Shown here: positions 9,223 to 16,962 of the stretch, piece by piece
How positions within the stretch are numbered: the first letter of the stretch is position 1
Layout of the letters: every line of letters starts with the position of its first letter
From: CALMEH01 sp964548225
GTDB lineage: Bacteria > Acidobacteriota > Blastocatellia > Pyrinomonadales > Pyrinomonadaceae
Assembly (NCBI GenBank): GCA_964548225.1
Contig: CAZJQP010000041.1
Location: 1-41,139, forward strand
Reading direction: 5' to 3'
Length of the DNA: 41,139 bases
Program-made: the position numbers and the translations under genes
Notes under the pieces: model-generated
What the model was told of the DNA's origin: nothing
The model's input: the letters and a program-made list of their open reading frames with translations, nothing else
Database searches by the model: none

Positions 9223-9813
9223 ATGAACAAAACATATCAGACTGAACTGAGACGGATTTTCTTGATTCGAGACTTGCCCGAACCTTTAACTCGTTCGAGC
9301 AGTCATCTGCAAATTTTTGATAATTATATCGAAAACACGCGGCTTCGGATACGTTCGATGCGTTCGCCGGAAACGAAGGAGTGGCACTTTGTTCTGCAAC
9401 AGAGATTTCCCGTCGGCGATAGTTTTTCGCAGTGGAAAATCGCCGAAATTTATCTTAACGAAAACGAGCATCAGCTTTTTGAGCATTTTGAAGGCAGAAA
9501 ACTCCACGAAAACGAACGCGCCGAAACCAACGAAGTCCGCAAAAACCGATACTTTTACGATTTGGGCGGCAGACAGATTGAAATTGATTTATTCTTAGGC
9601 GAGCTTTGGGGCTTAAATCTGGCGCGAGTCGTCTTTGAAAACGAAAAGGACTTTGAAAATTTTGAAATTCCGCCGTTCGTCATCGCCGAAGTTACCGAAA
9701 ATCCCTTCTTTTCCGGCGAAAACCTCGTCGGCAAACATTTCCGCGACATCCAAGCCGAATTCGCCCGAATGAACGAAGCCCATCAGATTATTTTAAACGA
9801 ACCTGATGAGTAA
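9223..9813 (+). CDS. CYTH-domain protein with degenerate ExExK motif
   Basis: A 196-residue CYTH/triphosphate-tunnel-metalloenzyme-like protein. The C-terminal half keeps the family pattern: basic RKNRYFYDLGG, then QIEIDLFLGELWGLNLARVV with acidic residues, and EVTENPFFSGENLVG near the end. Family members bind nucleotides or inorganic triphosphate in an eight-stranded barrel. The N-terminal signature ExExK should lie at TELRRIFLI, but only the first Glu (E8) is kept and the other two positions are Arg and Ile. Catalysis may therefore be changed or lost. The gene is flanked by a long hairpin on its 3' side shared with the convergent neighbour. Confidence 0.82.
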   Translation: MNKTYQTELRRIFLIRDLPEPLTRSSSHLQIFDNYIENTRLRIRSMRSPETKEWHFVLQQRFPVGDSFSQWKIAEIYLNENEHQLFEHFEGRKLHENERAETNEVRKNRYFYDLGGRQIEIDLFLGELWGLNLARVVFENEKDFENFEIPPFVIAEVTENPFFSGENLVGKHFRDIQAEFARMNEAHQIILNEPDE

Positions 9814-9816
9814 AAA

Positions 9817-9887
9817 AGAGGAAAATGGAAAATGGAAAATGGTAAGAAAAATAAACATTTTCCATTTTCCATTTTCCATTTTCCTCT
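9817..9887. terminator. Long bidirectional hairpin between convergent genes
   Basis: A perfect 26-bp inverted repeat: 9817-9842 pairs with 9862-9887, with a 19-nt loop. Each arm is itself a short tandem repeat of GAAAATG / CATTTTC. It lies between the CYTH gene and the convergent gene at 9902-10603 and probably terminates both. Confidence 0.8.
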
Positions 9888-9901
9888 TTCCACTTGTGTA
9901 A

Positions 9902-10603
9902 CTACGGGATTGTTACGACAGAAACGATGTCGGAGTGGACACCGACGGGTTTATTGCCTTGCAGAAACCGTCCGCGATAGCGGCGGACTTCGGGCGTATT
10001 CGGAACGGCGGGCGGCGAATCGTCGTTTGCCGGTGATTTGTAGTATCTGCCGATTTTATTCCAATCGGTGCTGTTGCCGACCTGACTTTCGAGTTCGATG
10101 CCGTCAAATTCGCCACGGACAAAATAAATATCAACCTGTGAATCCGCCATTGCTTTGGCTTCGAGCTTCGACTTGGCTTCTTCCGGCACGACGCTTTGCT
10201 GTTGAATCGGCAAAACGCGATAATCCGCGCCGACGGCTTCATTATAGTTTGCCGATTCCTTCAAACGCCGCACAAACGAGCGCGTCCGTTTGATAATTCC
10301 CGCTAACATCTCGTTTTGCAAAACCGGTTGCGTTGGCGCATTGGTCGTCGGGTAAGTCGGGGTTACCGCATTTTTCGCACCATAAAGCATAATCCGCTTA
10401 AACTGACCGAACTCGCGCCGATTGGTATCGGCGGTTGTCCAGCCCGAAACAACATTATGCACCATCACGGCATCATCTTGAATCTGCCGGATCTCTTCAG
10501 GCGAAAAACCGTGCATCGCACCGCTCTCCGTCGCCTTCGCCGCCCAATTTGCAAACCATTCATCCTTTTCGGCTTCGCCCATTGGCATATAATCTAAAGT
10601 CAT
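9902..10603 (-). CDS. Hypothetical protein with fibronectin-like C-terminal region
   Basis: A 233-residue protein that I do not recognise by name. The first 130 residues look helical (EAEKDEWFANWAAKATESG; NEMLAGIIKRTRSFVRRLKE), and the C-terminal 75 look like a beta-sandwich (VDIYFVRGEFDGIELESQVG ... FLQGNKPVGVHSDIVSVVTI). There is no signal peptide. The layout resembles stand-alone hypothetical proteins in Acidobacteriota and Bacteroidota in which a helical part is joined to a fibronectin-type domain, but this is memory-based. AGGAG at 10615-10619 (complement) gives a good ribosome site for ATG at 10603. Confidence 0.7.
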   Translation of the reverse strand: MTLDYMPMGEAEKDEWFANWAAKATESGAMHGFSPEEIRQIQDDAVMVHNVVSGWTTADTNRREFGQFKRIMLYGAKNAVTPTYPTTNAPTQPVLQNEMLAGIIKRTRSFVRRLKESANYNEAVGADYRVLPIQQQSVVPEEAKSKLEAKAMADSQVDIYFVRGEFDGIELESQVGNSTDWNKIGRYYKSPANDDSPPAVPNTPEVRRYRGRFLQGNKPVGVHSDIVSVVTIP

Positions 10604-10715
10604 ATTTTTTACTGCTCCTAACTAAAATCTAAAAGGTTAAACACCTTCGATTAATAGATAAAGTTCAGATTGATTTTTTGCGGAATTATCAAAATTTATT
10701 TACAAAAAGCAAGAA

Positions 10716-10980
10716 AATGTTCTAAAGCCAAGCAAAAACGCTCTAAAGCTGCTCATATTTGCTCTAAAGTCGCCCATATTTGCTCTAAAGTCGCCCATAT
10801 TTGCGCTAAGGTCGCCCATATTTGCGCTAAGGTCCCCCATATTTGCGCTAAAGCCAAGCAAAAATGTTTTAAAGAGAGGCGTATTTGTTGGAAAGATGGG
10901 CGAAAATGTTCTAAAGCCAAGCAAAAATCCTGCGAAGTCTGGCAACTTTCCTGCGAAGTCGGGCAAAAATCCTTTAGAAT
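10716..10980. repeat. Degenerate 21-bp tandem array 1 (about 12 units)
   Basis: The anchor hexamer CTAAAG (or a close variant) recurs at 10722, 10743, 10764, 10785, 10806, 10827, 10848, 10869, 10890, 10911, 10932 and 10953, always exactly 21 bp apart. The best-preserved unit is ATTTGCTCTAAAGTCGCCCA plus one base; outer units are strongly diverged. No indel breaks the phase. Both strands stay open in at least one frame through the array (heptads such as KVAHICS on plus, GDLSANM on minus), but I see no convincing start or ribosome site. Confidence 0.85.
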
Positions 10981-11011
10981 TTGTTTGAAAACTCAGAAAT
11001 GTAAAGGATTT

Positions 11012-11043
11012 AACCACCAAATAACACAAAATAACACAAAATT
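11012..11043. repeat. Half-copy of the AACCAC hairpin family
   Basis: AACCACCAAATAACACAAAA followed by a second AATAACACAAAA resembles the left arm of the dispersed hairpin at 7738-7812, but the matching right arm is missing. It lies just downstream of 21-bp array 1. Confidence 0.5.
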
Positions 11044-11136
11044 CCTTTGAGTCTTGAGTTGAATGGGGATTGTTTTTTTTTCAGCGGGCAAAGTTCATCA
11101 TTTTGCGGGGGCAGAGCCGCCCTTCCGACTGTTAAT

Positions 11137-11212
11137 GGCAGAAACACGACTGTTAAGGAGTGTTTCAAAAGGCTCAACCGTGAACACACTCCTTAACAGT
11201 CGTGTTTCTGCC
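11137..11212. repeat. Perfect 27-bp stem hairpin D
   Basis: 11137-11163 and 11186-11212 are perfect reverse complements (27 bp; both contain CACGACTGTTAAGGAGTGT or its complement), with a 22-nt loop. The sequence CGACTGTTAA also occurs as a direct repeat just before the left arm. It lies immediately downstream of the decayed RHS reading frame on the minus strand and may be a foldback element or a strong terminator. Confidence 0.8.
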
Positions 11213-11230
11213 TTGATTTCTACCCTTCTC

Positions 11231-11536
11231 TCAACTCAAATCTGCTCTAAAAAACCAAAAATCCACCGCCAAACCACAAAAAAAACGCCCGCCATCCCCG
11301 ACCGGCAAACCGCCAAACCCGAAACAGCAGACATTATTCTCACAACAAACCACCTTACCACCTACCGCAAATCCAATCGGGTCTTCGGAGATGAATCTGC
11401 CAATCTGTGCATCATAAGCTCTTGCGCGGTAATGATAAAGTCCGCTGAAATTGTCATATTCTCTGCCCGTGAATTGGTAGCGACTTGGAAAGTCCGCGTT
11501 TGTCGCATTGCCGAAAGCGTTGTAACGACAACCTGC
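11231..11536 (-). pseudogene. Truncated RHS repeat-associated core fragment
   Basis: On the minus strand the open frame, read from about 11536 down to TGA at 11233-11231, contains the RHS core signature: RYNAFGNATNADFPSRYQFT, GREYDNFSGLYHYRARAYD, then QIGRFISEDPIGFAVGGK. This is the conserved end of the YD-repeat shell that precedes a variable toxin tip in RHS/polymorphic toxins. Everything 5' of the core is missing: an in-frame stop precedes it and a transglycosylase-like gene ends only a few bases away. The roughly 45 codons after GGK look like random sequence, so no recognisable toxin remains. It is a relic, and there is no immunity gene nearby. Confidence 0.8.
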
Positions 11537-11541
11537 TCATT

Positions 11542-12852
11542 TTACTTAGTTCGCGGTGCATTTATTGGAACGTATCTGTTCATCGAAACATTAACTTGTA
11601 GATAAGTTTGCGTTTCACGCGGAATCAGGACGCGCCAATTTGTGCCGCCGCGTTTGATGTAGCCGGGAAGTTTGGCGGGGTTTGAATTGTATCCGGCGCA
11701 TAAAAGTTCGGCGGGTGTGGCAATACCGTTTTGAATTGCGGCATAAATTGTCGGGTTTGCAATCAAATCGTCCCACGTCATTTGCATATAAAGCAACATC
11801 GCTTGTGCGGCGTTCGGATGATTTTGCATTCCGGTTACGAAATCAGGCATTAACGGAATTTGCGGAAAACGGTTGCGAACCATTAGATATGTTGAAGGAA
11901 TCATCTGCACCATTCCGCCCGCGCCCGCGCTCGAAACGGCGTAACGATAAGTTTGTCCTTCGTTCAAAGCGTAAAGCGCATAGACTTCATTGAAAAGCTG
12001 AAGATGATTTTCCGTCCAAAATCGCGCCGGATCAATATGTTCGACAATCGCCAAACGCTCGGCAATATCGGTTACGAGCGGCGAAATATAAACGCCCCGT
12101 TCACGCAGTTTCTCACGCGCCGAATCGAGCTGATTTTTCATATAAAGTTTGCCTGTCGAAACAACTTCGGGCGTAACAATGCCCGGATGCGTCGAAATAT
12201 AGTAAGCCGTTTCGATAAATCTGCCGTTGCGAACGACCGGATATTGCACCAAAAGCGGTAAATACATCTTGTTATTTTGGCTTGTAACCGTTACGGGCGT
12301 GTTCACGCCGTTGGCGCGGATGATGTAAAGATTAACGGTTTTTCCGAACGATGTCGCAATCGAATAAGTCGCGCCGCGCTTCAAAAAAGCGTCCTTCGTC
12401 AGCACGAGATAATCAATTTGTTTCGCATCGTAATCATAAAACGCCAGCCGCACAACGTCCGTAATCAAAAAAGAATCGGTCATCGCCGTCGGAATCGGAC
12501 GCGCCGACATTTCGCGCTTGGCTTCGGCAAGTTTGCTTTTTATTTCAGTAAATCTGAACGAGGTAACAGGCAGAGTCGGCGTAAGAATTTGAATTTGCGA
12601 GGTCGGAGTCGGCGCAGGAGTCGGTTGCGGCATCGGTGTCGGCGCAGGTGTCGGCGTTGTTTTCGGTAAATTATCAGTGATAACAACAACTTTTGAAGGC
12701 GTTGCCGTCGGTTGCGGAGTCGGAAACGGTGTCGGATTCGTAACGACGACACGCTGGCGCGTCGGTGTCGGCGTTGGCAAATTTGATTGGGCAAAGATTG
12801 AAATCGTTGAAATTAAAAAAATGACGAATCCGATAAAAAATTTCTGTTTCAT
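11542..12852 (-). CDS. Secreted lytic-transglycosylase-like (SLT) protein
   Basis: A 436-residue exported protein. ATG at 12852 is chosen because it begins a signal peptide (MKQKFFIGFVIFLISTISIF, cut near AQ) and has AAGAAG just upstream; the frame is open 57 codons further but that part looks noncoding. Residues about 25-90 are a TPTP/PTPAP-rich wall-spanning linker. After a middle beta-rich region, the SLT-like domain lies at about 290-420: LNEGQTYRYAVSSAGAGGMV, then QMIPSTYLMV and CAGYNSNPAKLPGYI, with the Glu in LNEGQ the candidate catalytic acid. It likely cleaves peptidoglycan. The stop is 5 nt from the RHS relic. Confidence 0.85.
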   Translation of the reverse strand: MKQKFFIGFVIFLISTISIFAQSNLPTPTPTRQRVVVTNPTPFPTPQPTATPSKVVVITDNLPKTTPTPAPTPMPQPTPAPTPTSQIQILTPTLPVTSFRFTEIKSKLAEAKREMSARPIPTAMTDSFLITDVVRLAFYDYDAKQIDYLVLTKDAFLKRGATYSIATSFGKTVNLYIIRANGVNTPVTVTSQNNKMYLPLLVQYPVVRNGRFIETAYYISTHPGIVTPEVVSTGKLYMKNQLDSAREKLRERGVYISPLVTDIAERLAIVEHIDPARFWTENHLQLFNEVYALYALNEGQTYRYAVSSAGAGGMVQMIPSTYLMVRNRFPQIPLMPDFVTGMQNHPNAAQAMLLYMQMTWDDLIANPTIYAAIQNGIATPAELLCAGYNSNPAKLPGYIKRGGTNWRVLIPRETQTYLQVNVSMNRYVPINAPRTK

Positions 12853-13056
12853 AATACTTCTTAAAAACTCCATGCTAGAGATGACTTTTCGGAAAATGTT
12901 TTTTGCGGAGGTTCTGACGTGCGACGTGAACTTTCGCACACTTAAAGATTCGCTTATTTGCCGAAAGGTTGTCAAATCTATTACAAAATTCTTATAGTTT
13001 CCACAATTAAAACTTATAATCATTTGAAATTTCCCGACGAAAAAAGTATAAATGAC

Positions 13057-13187
13057 TGGAGCGCAATCGGCTCGATTGCAACATCGCGTTTTTCAGCGAT
13101 GTAAAAACTCGGCACAGATTCAACTTGATTTCAACCTGAACGCTTGTTCGCGCTCCGCGCTTATGCAAGCGAGCCGATTGCGCTCCA
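13057..13187. repeat. Foldback element C abutting the glmM start
   Basis: A 131-bp element whose 24-nt ends at 13057-13080 and 13164-13187 are reverse complements with one mismatch (they contain GGAGCGCAATCGGCTCG). Pairing continues outward into AATGA/TCATT flanks. An inner hairpin ACATCGC...GCGATGT is present at about 13081-13102. It ends 6 nt before the glmM ATG, so it occupies the place where a ribosome site and leader would normally be. Confidence 0.82.
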
Positions 13188-13193
13188 ATCATT

Positions 13194-14570
13194 ATGAAAG
13201 AACTTTTCGGAACAGACGGAATGCGCGGGCTTGCGGGTGAATTTCCGCTCGATGAACAAACAATTTTCACGCTCGGCAAATCTTTGGCAAAACAATTTGC
13301 CGAAAAACTCGGTCGTCCGGCAAAATTTATCACCGGCAGAGATACACGCGAATCGGGCGATTGGATTGAACTCGCTTTTCACGCCGGCGCAAAATCTGAA
13401 GACGCGCATTGCGAATCGGCGGAAATTATCACTACGCCGGGCGTTGCTTTTTTGACGAGAAAATTCGATTTTGATGCCGGCGTTGTCATTAGCGCGTCGC
13501 ATAACCCTTTTGAAGACAACGGCATCAAGATATTTCTGCCGAGCGGGAAAAAGCTCGACGGCGAAACGGAAAGACGCATCGAAAACGACATTCACAGTGA
13601 ACATTGGGCAGTTGTAAATAATCAATGGTCGGTTGATTTTTCGCGTGCGGAAGAATTTCAAGCGGCATATTTGGATTATCTGGCAGACGAATTTAAAGAT
13701 TTGCGGCTCGAGAATTTCAAAATAGTGATTGATTGTGCCAACGGCGCGTCTTCTGCGCTTGCCGCACAACTTTTTGAACGCTTCGGCGCAGAAGTTATCG
13801 CACTCGATTGCGCTCCCGACGGGCAAAATATCAACGAAAATTGCGGTTCGACGCATCTCGAAAAATTGTTTCGCGCCAACAAGTTCGACGAATCGCATCT
13901 GCGCCGAAAAATTCTCGAAGAAAACGCCGATTTCGGTGTCGCGTTTGACGGCGATGCCGACCGCGCTTTGTTTGTTGACGAAAAAGGAAATTTTGTTGAC
14001 GGCGACGCGACGCTTTGGATTATGGCGCAATTTTTGGAAGCCCACGGATTGCTTGAGAATAAAAAAATTATCGCTACGGTAATGAGCAATCTCGGTCTTG
14101 AAACCGCGCTAAAATCTAAAAACATTGAGCTTATCCGCGCATCGGTCGGCGATAAATATGTTTTGGAAGAACTTTTGAAAAGTAATTCGGCAGTCGGCGG
14201 CGAACAATCGGGACACATAATTTTCCCGCGCAAATCGCTCGTCGGCGACGGAATGATGACGACGCTTTATCTGCTCGAAACGCTTTTTGAGAACAAAAAA
14301 TCCTTGTTGGAAATGACCGCCGGATTTACACGCCTTCCACAAACTCTTGTCGGCGTAAAAGTGCGCGAAAAACGCCCGTTTGAAGAATTTCCGCAAATCT
14401 CGAAAGCCAAAGCCGAAATCGAAAACCAACTCGGAGACAAAGGCAGATTGCTTTTACGATATTCCGGCACAGAAAATCTCGCCCGCGTGATGATTGAAGG
14501 CGAAAACCAAGAAATTATCGAATCGCAAGCTAACGGTTTAGCGGAAGTTATTCGGGCGAGTTTGGGATAA
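13194..14570 (+). CDS. glmM: Phosphoglucosamine mutase
   Basis: A 458-residue alpha-D-phosphohexomutase. It starts MKELFGTDGMRGLAGEFPLD, has the phosphoserine loop ISASHNPFEDNGIK with active Ser102, the Mg2+ site DGDADR at residues 252-257, and the sugar-recognition block GGEQSGHII near 340. The C-terminal phosphate-binding RYSGTENLARVMIEG is intact. GTDG near the N-terminus and the EQSGH block favour GlmM (glucosamine-6-P to glucosamine-1-P, for peptidoglycan precursors) over phosphomannomutase. No Shine-Dalgarno is visible because foldback element C ends 6 nt upstream. The 3' end overlaps the convergent TPR gene by 33 nt. Confidence 0.92.
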   Translation: MKELFGTDGMRGLAGEFPLDEQTIFTLGKSLAKQFAEKLGRPAKFITGRDTRESGDWIELAFHAGAKSEDAHCESAEIITTPGVAFLTRKFDFDAGVVISASHNPFEDNGIKIFLPSGKKLDGETERRIENDIHSEHWAVVNNQWSVDFSRAEEFQAAYLDYLADEFKDLRLENFKIVIDCANGASSALAAQLFERFGAEVIALDCAPDGQNINENCGSTHLEKLFRANKFDESHLRRKILEENADFGVAFDGDADRALFVDEKGNFVDGDATLWIMAQFLEAHGLLENKKIIATVMSNLGLETALKSKNIELIRASVGDKYVLEELLKSNSAVGGEQSGHIIFPRKSLVGDGMMTTLYLLETLFENKKSLLEMTAGFTRLPQTLVGVKVREKRPFEEFPQISKAKAEIENQLGDKGRLLLRYSGTENLARVMIEGENQEIIESQANGLAEVIRASLG

Positions 14571-15905
14571 TATTTTCTCTTCCTTTTTGAGCGGTTTGTC
14601 TTGAGCTTTTTTGACTTCTTCAATTCGCTTATTGATGTTGTCTTTAGCATCGGGCGATTGCGTTAATTTCAGATATTGGTCGAAATCTTTCTGCGCCAAT
14701 TCTTTGTGTCCGAGCATTTGAATGGCAATTCCGCGTTCGAGATATGCTTCGGCGGAATTGCGGTTTTGTGAAATCACCCAACTGAAATCGCGCACGGCAG
14801 GTTCTAATGCTTTGGTTCGTAAAAACAACCTGCCGCGCCGGAAACGGATTATTTCATCGCTGTAACCTTTGGCAATAATCGCGTTTGTAAAGGCATCCAA
14901 TGCGTCGGCAATTTCACCCTTTTGTTCGAGCAAATCTCCCAAATAATAAAAAACAACTTCGGCATCATCACCAACGTATGAAGGTGAAAGATAAATTTTA
15001 TCCTCGGAATAAAACCAGCCGTCTGGTTTTATTTTATCTTCAAATTCGGCGAATTTATCATCAGGGCATCCTTCGCAGGCTGCTTTTGAAAGTGAAAGAG
15101 TTACGCCTGCGCCCGTTCCGACACCGTTTTTTTTAACGGGTTTTTTCTTCTCTAAAGTTGCCAAAGGATTTTCGTTAAATGGGTAATCGGTTTTTTCAGT
15201 ATAAAATTCAGGATATTTTTGGCGAGATTCTTTTGTAACTTCAAAGTAATAATTCGCCAAACCTCTGAAATCGGCAATAGCGCGGTTGGCATCGCTCATT
15301 TTCAGAAAGGTCAAAGCGCGATAGAAATAGGCGGCAGTGTTGACATTCATCCGTGCCGCCGACGAAAAATCTTTTACTGCGCCGTCATAATCTTTGAGCA
15401 GATATTTTAATTTTCCGCGTCCTTCAAAAGCGTTATATTGAATTTTTCCGTTAGCCGCAAGGTTGGCGACCGATTTGTCATAATCCTCCAACGCGCCTTG
15501 CAAATCTTTGAGCGCGATTTTGCATTCGGCGCGATATTGATAAGTATTTATGATGCTTTCGTCAAGTTCGATAACCTTATTATAATCAGCGATTGCCGCC
15601 GTGCAATTTTTCATACTGCTTTTCAAATTGCCACGAAGAAAGTAAGCATCAGAATAATCGGTTTTTAGTTTAATCGCTTCATCAAGCAGTTTGATTGCCG
15701 CTTCATAGTTGCGCGTGTTCCAACTTTCCCAACGCGCCGCCTCGTAAAATTCTTCAGCGGTTTTTGGCGGTTTCGACGGTTTTTTCGGTGTATCAAGAAC
15801 TGCTTGATTCGTAGGTTTCGGAGTCGGAGTCGGAATTGTTTGTTGGGCAAAAACTGAAACAACGCCGAAAAAAATACTAATAAAGATAAGTGCAAGATTT
15901 TTCAT
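14538..15905 (-). CDS. Secreted TPR-repeat protein
   Basis: A 455-residue exported protein: signal peptide MKNLALIFISIFFGVVSVFA, Pro/Thr/Lys linker to about residue 45, then tetratricopeptide units (AAIKLLDEAIKLKTDYSDAY; AAIADYNKVIELDESIINTY; GALEDYDKSVANL; AVKDFSSAARMNVNTAAYF). A second TPR set follows near residue 330-430 (DALDAFTNAIIAKGYSDEII; AVRDFSWVISQNRNSAEAYL). TPRs mediate protein-protein contacts; the partner is unknown. Convergent with glmM, sharing 33 nt of 3' coding sequence. Confidence 0.88.
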   Translation of the reverse strand: MKNLALIFISIFFGVVSVFAQQTIPTPTPKPTNQAVLDTPKKPSKPPKTAEEFYEAARWESWNTRNYEAAIKLLDEAIKLKTDYSDAYFLRGNLKSSMKNCTAAIADYNKVIELDESIINTYQYRAECKIALKDLQGALEDYDKSVANLAANGKIQYNAFEGRGKLKYLLKDYDGAVKDFSSAARMNVNTAAYFYRALTFLKMSDANRAIADFRGLANYYFEVTKESRQKYPEFYTEKTDYPFNENPLATLEKKKPVKKNGVGTGAGVTLSLSKAACEGCPDDKFAEFEDKIKPDGWFYSEDKIYLSPSYVGDDAEVVFYYLGDLLEQKGEIADALDAFTNAIIAKGYSDEIIRFRRGRLFLRTKALEPAVRDFSWVISQNRNSAEAYLERGIAIQMLGHKELAQKDFDQYLKLTQSPDAKDNINKRIEEVKKAQDKPLKKEEKILSQTRPNNFR

Positions 15906-16093
15906 AATTAAAATTCAGTTTTCAGAGTTATCATAAACATAAACCCAAAACGCCGAAATGTAAAGAAAATTTTGTTGGCTTAATTTTTCAAAAAGTAACG
16001 TAACTACAAAACTGCTCAGAATACGGTTTTGACATAGGTTTTGGCTTGACCGGTTTTTAGTGGTATTTTTTTCCGAAAAAAACAGACTTATCT

Positions 16094-16102
16094 TGTTATA
16101 AT
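16094..16102 (+). promoter_or_regulatory. Extended -10 promoter upstream of the dioxygenase
   Basis: TGTTATAAT matches the extended -10 consensus TG-N-TATAAT about 44 nt before the dioxygenase ATG. No good -35 is visible. The rest of the gap at 15906-16145 holds nothing else I can support. Confidence 0.5.
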
Positions 16103-16145
16103 TGAAAAACTGCTATCGTAAAATTATAAAATTCGGAGAAAAGTT

Positions 16146-16943
16146 ATGGATGAAAGAGAAGTTTTAGAAGTTCAAAAAGAACTATTGACGCGGAGATCGT
16201 GGTTGCAGAAAGGTTTTAAGACAGCCGCCGCGTTTGGACTCGGTGCGCTGGTGTTGAATGCTTTCGGCGATTTTCAGCCGTCGGTGGTCAATGCAATGGA
16301 AAAAATTACGGATGGTTCGCTCGATTTTGTGTCAACCGATGTTTGCACTTTGACTTGCACGACAACGCTTGGTCCGTGTTATTCGGCTAATCCTTTGGTG
16401 CGCCGCGACATTACTAGCGGAATTACCGGAATGCCGATTCGATTTGCGTTTCGCGTAGTAAATGCCGACACTTGTTTGCCGATTCAGGGCGCGACGGTTG
16501 ATCTTTGGCATACGAACAAAGATGGCAATTATTCGGCTCTGAGCGGCGTTTGCTCAAACGATGGAACAACGCTTTCGCAGAATTTCTCGCGTGGTGTTCA
16601 ACCGACCGATGCCAACGGTTGGGCATATTTCGATTCGATTTTTCCGGGGTGGTATTCGGGGCGCGTTACACATATGCACTTAACGGTTCGCATCGGCGCG
16701 ACATCAATAGTAACGACACAGATGTTTTTTGCTGACCGCGTTGCCGAAACTGTTTATCGTAATCATCCGCTTTACACAAATCGTCCGAACCGCGACACGA
16801 CAAACACCAGCGACAATGTTATCGGCGGCAACATCAGCCGCGCTTTGCCCTATATTATGACGACTAAACTTGTCCAAAACAGATTTATGCAAGCGACAAA
16901 AACACTTGCGATTCGCACTACACCGACGACTTGTAATGCGTAA
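16146..16943 (+). CDS. Exported intradiol ring-cleavage dioxygenase-like protein
   Basis: A 265-residue member of the intradiol (protocatechuate 3,4-/catechol 1,2-) dioxygenase superfamily. The four Fe(III) ligands are in place: Tyr79 (GPCYSAN), Tyr170 (PGWYSGR) and His176/His178 (VTHMHLT). The N-terminus has a twin-arginine-like stretch LTRRSWLQKGFKTAAAFGLG, so export of a folded metalloprotein by Tat is likely. The substrate of this exported branch is not known; the central catecholic-acid pathway is not encoded nearby. GGAGAAAAG upstream is a good ribosome site. The VCBS-repeat gene follows 19 nt later and is probably cotranscribed. Confidence 0.88.
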   Translation: MDEREVLEVQKELLTRRSWLQKGFKTAAAFGLGALVLNAFGDFQPSVVNAMEKITDGSLDFVSTDVCTLTCTTTLGPCYSANPLVRRDITSGITGMPIRFAFRVVNADTCLPIQGATVDLWHTNKDGNYSALSGVCSNDGTTLSQNFSRGVQPTDANGWAYFDSIFPGWYSGRVTHMHLTVRIGATSIVTTQMFFADRVAETVYRNHPLYTNRPNRDTTNTSDNVIGGNISRALPYIMTTKLVQNRFMQATKTLAIRTTPTTCNA

Positions 16944-16962
16944 TTTAAAGGAGGAAAAGAAA

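Noticed and set aside
10716..10980. Possible CRISPR array
   Set aside because: Period is only 21 bp with no division into conserved repeat and variable spacer, units decay gradually, and no cas genes are present.
13161..14045. 294-codon minus-strand frame opposite glmM
   Set aside because: Shadow of glmM: the plus-strand protein has all phosphohexomutase motifs, while this one has no domain pattern.
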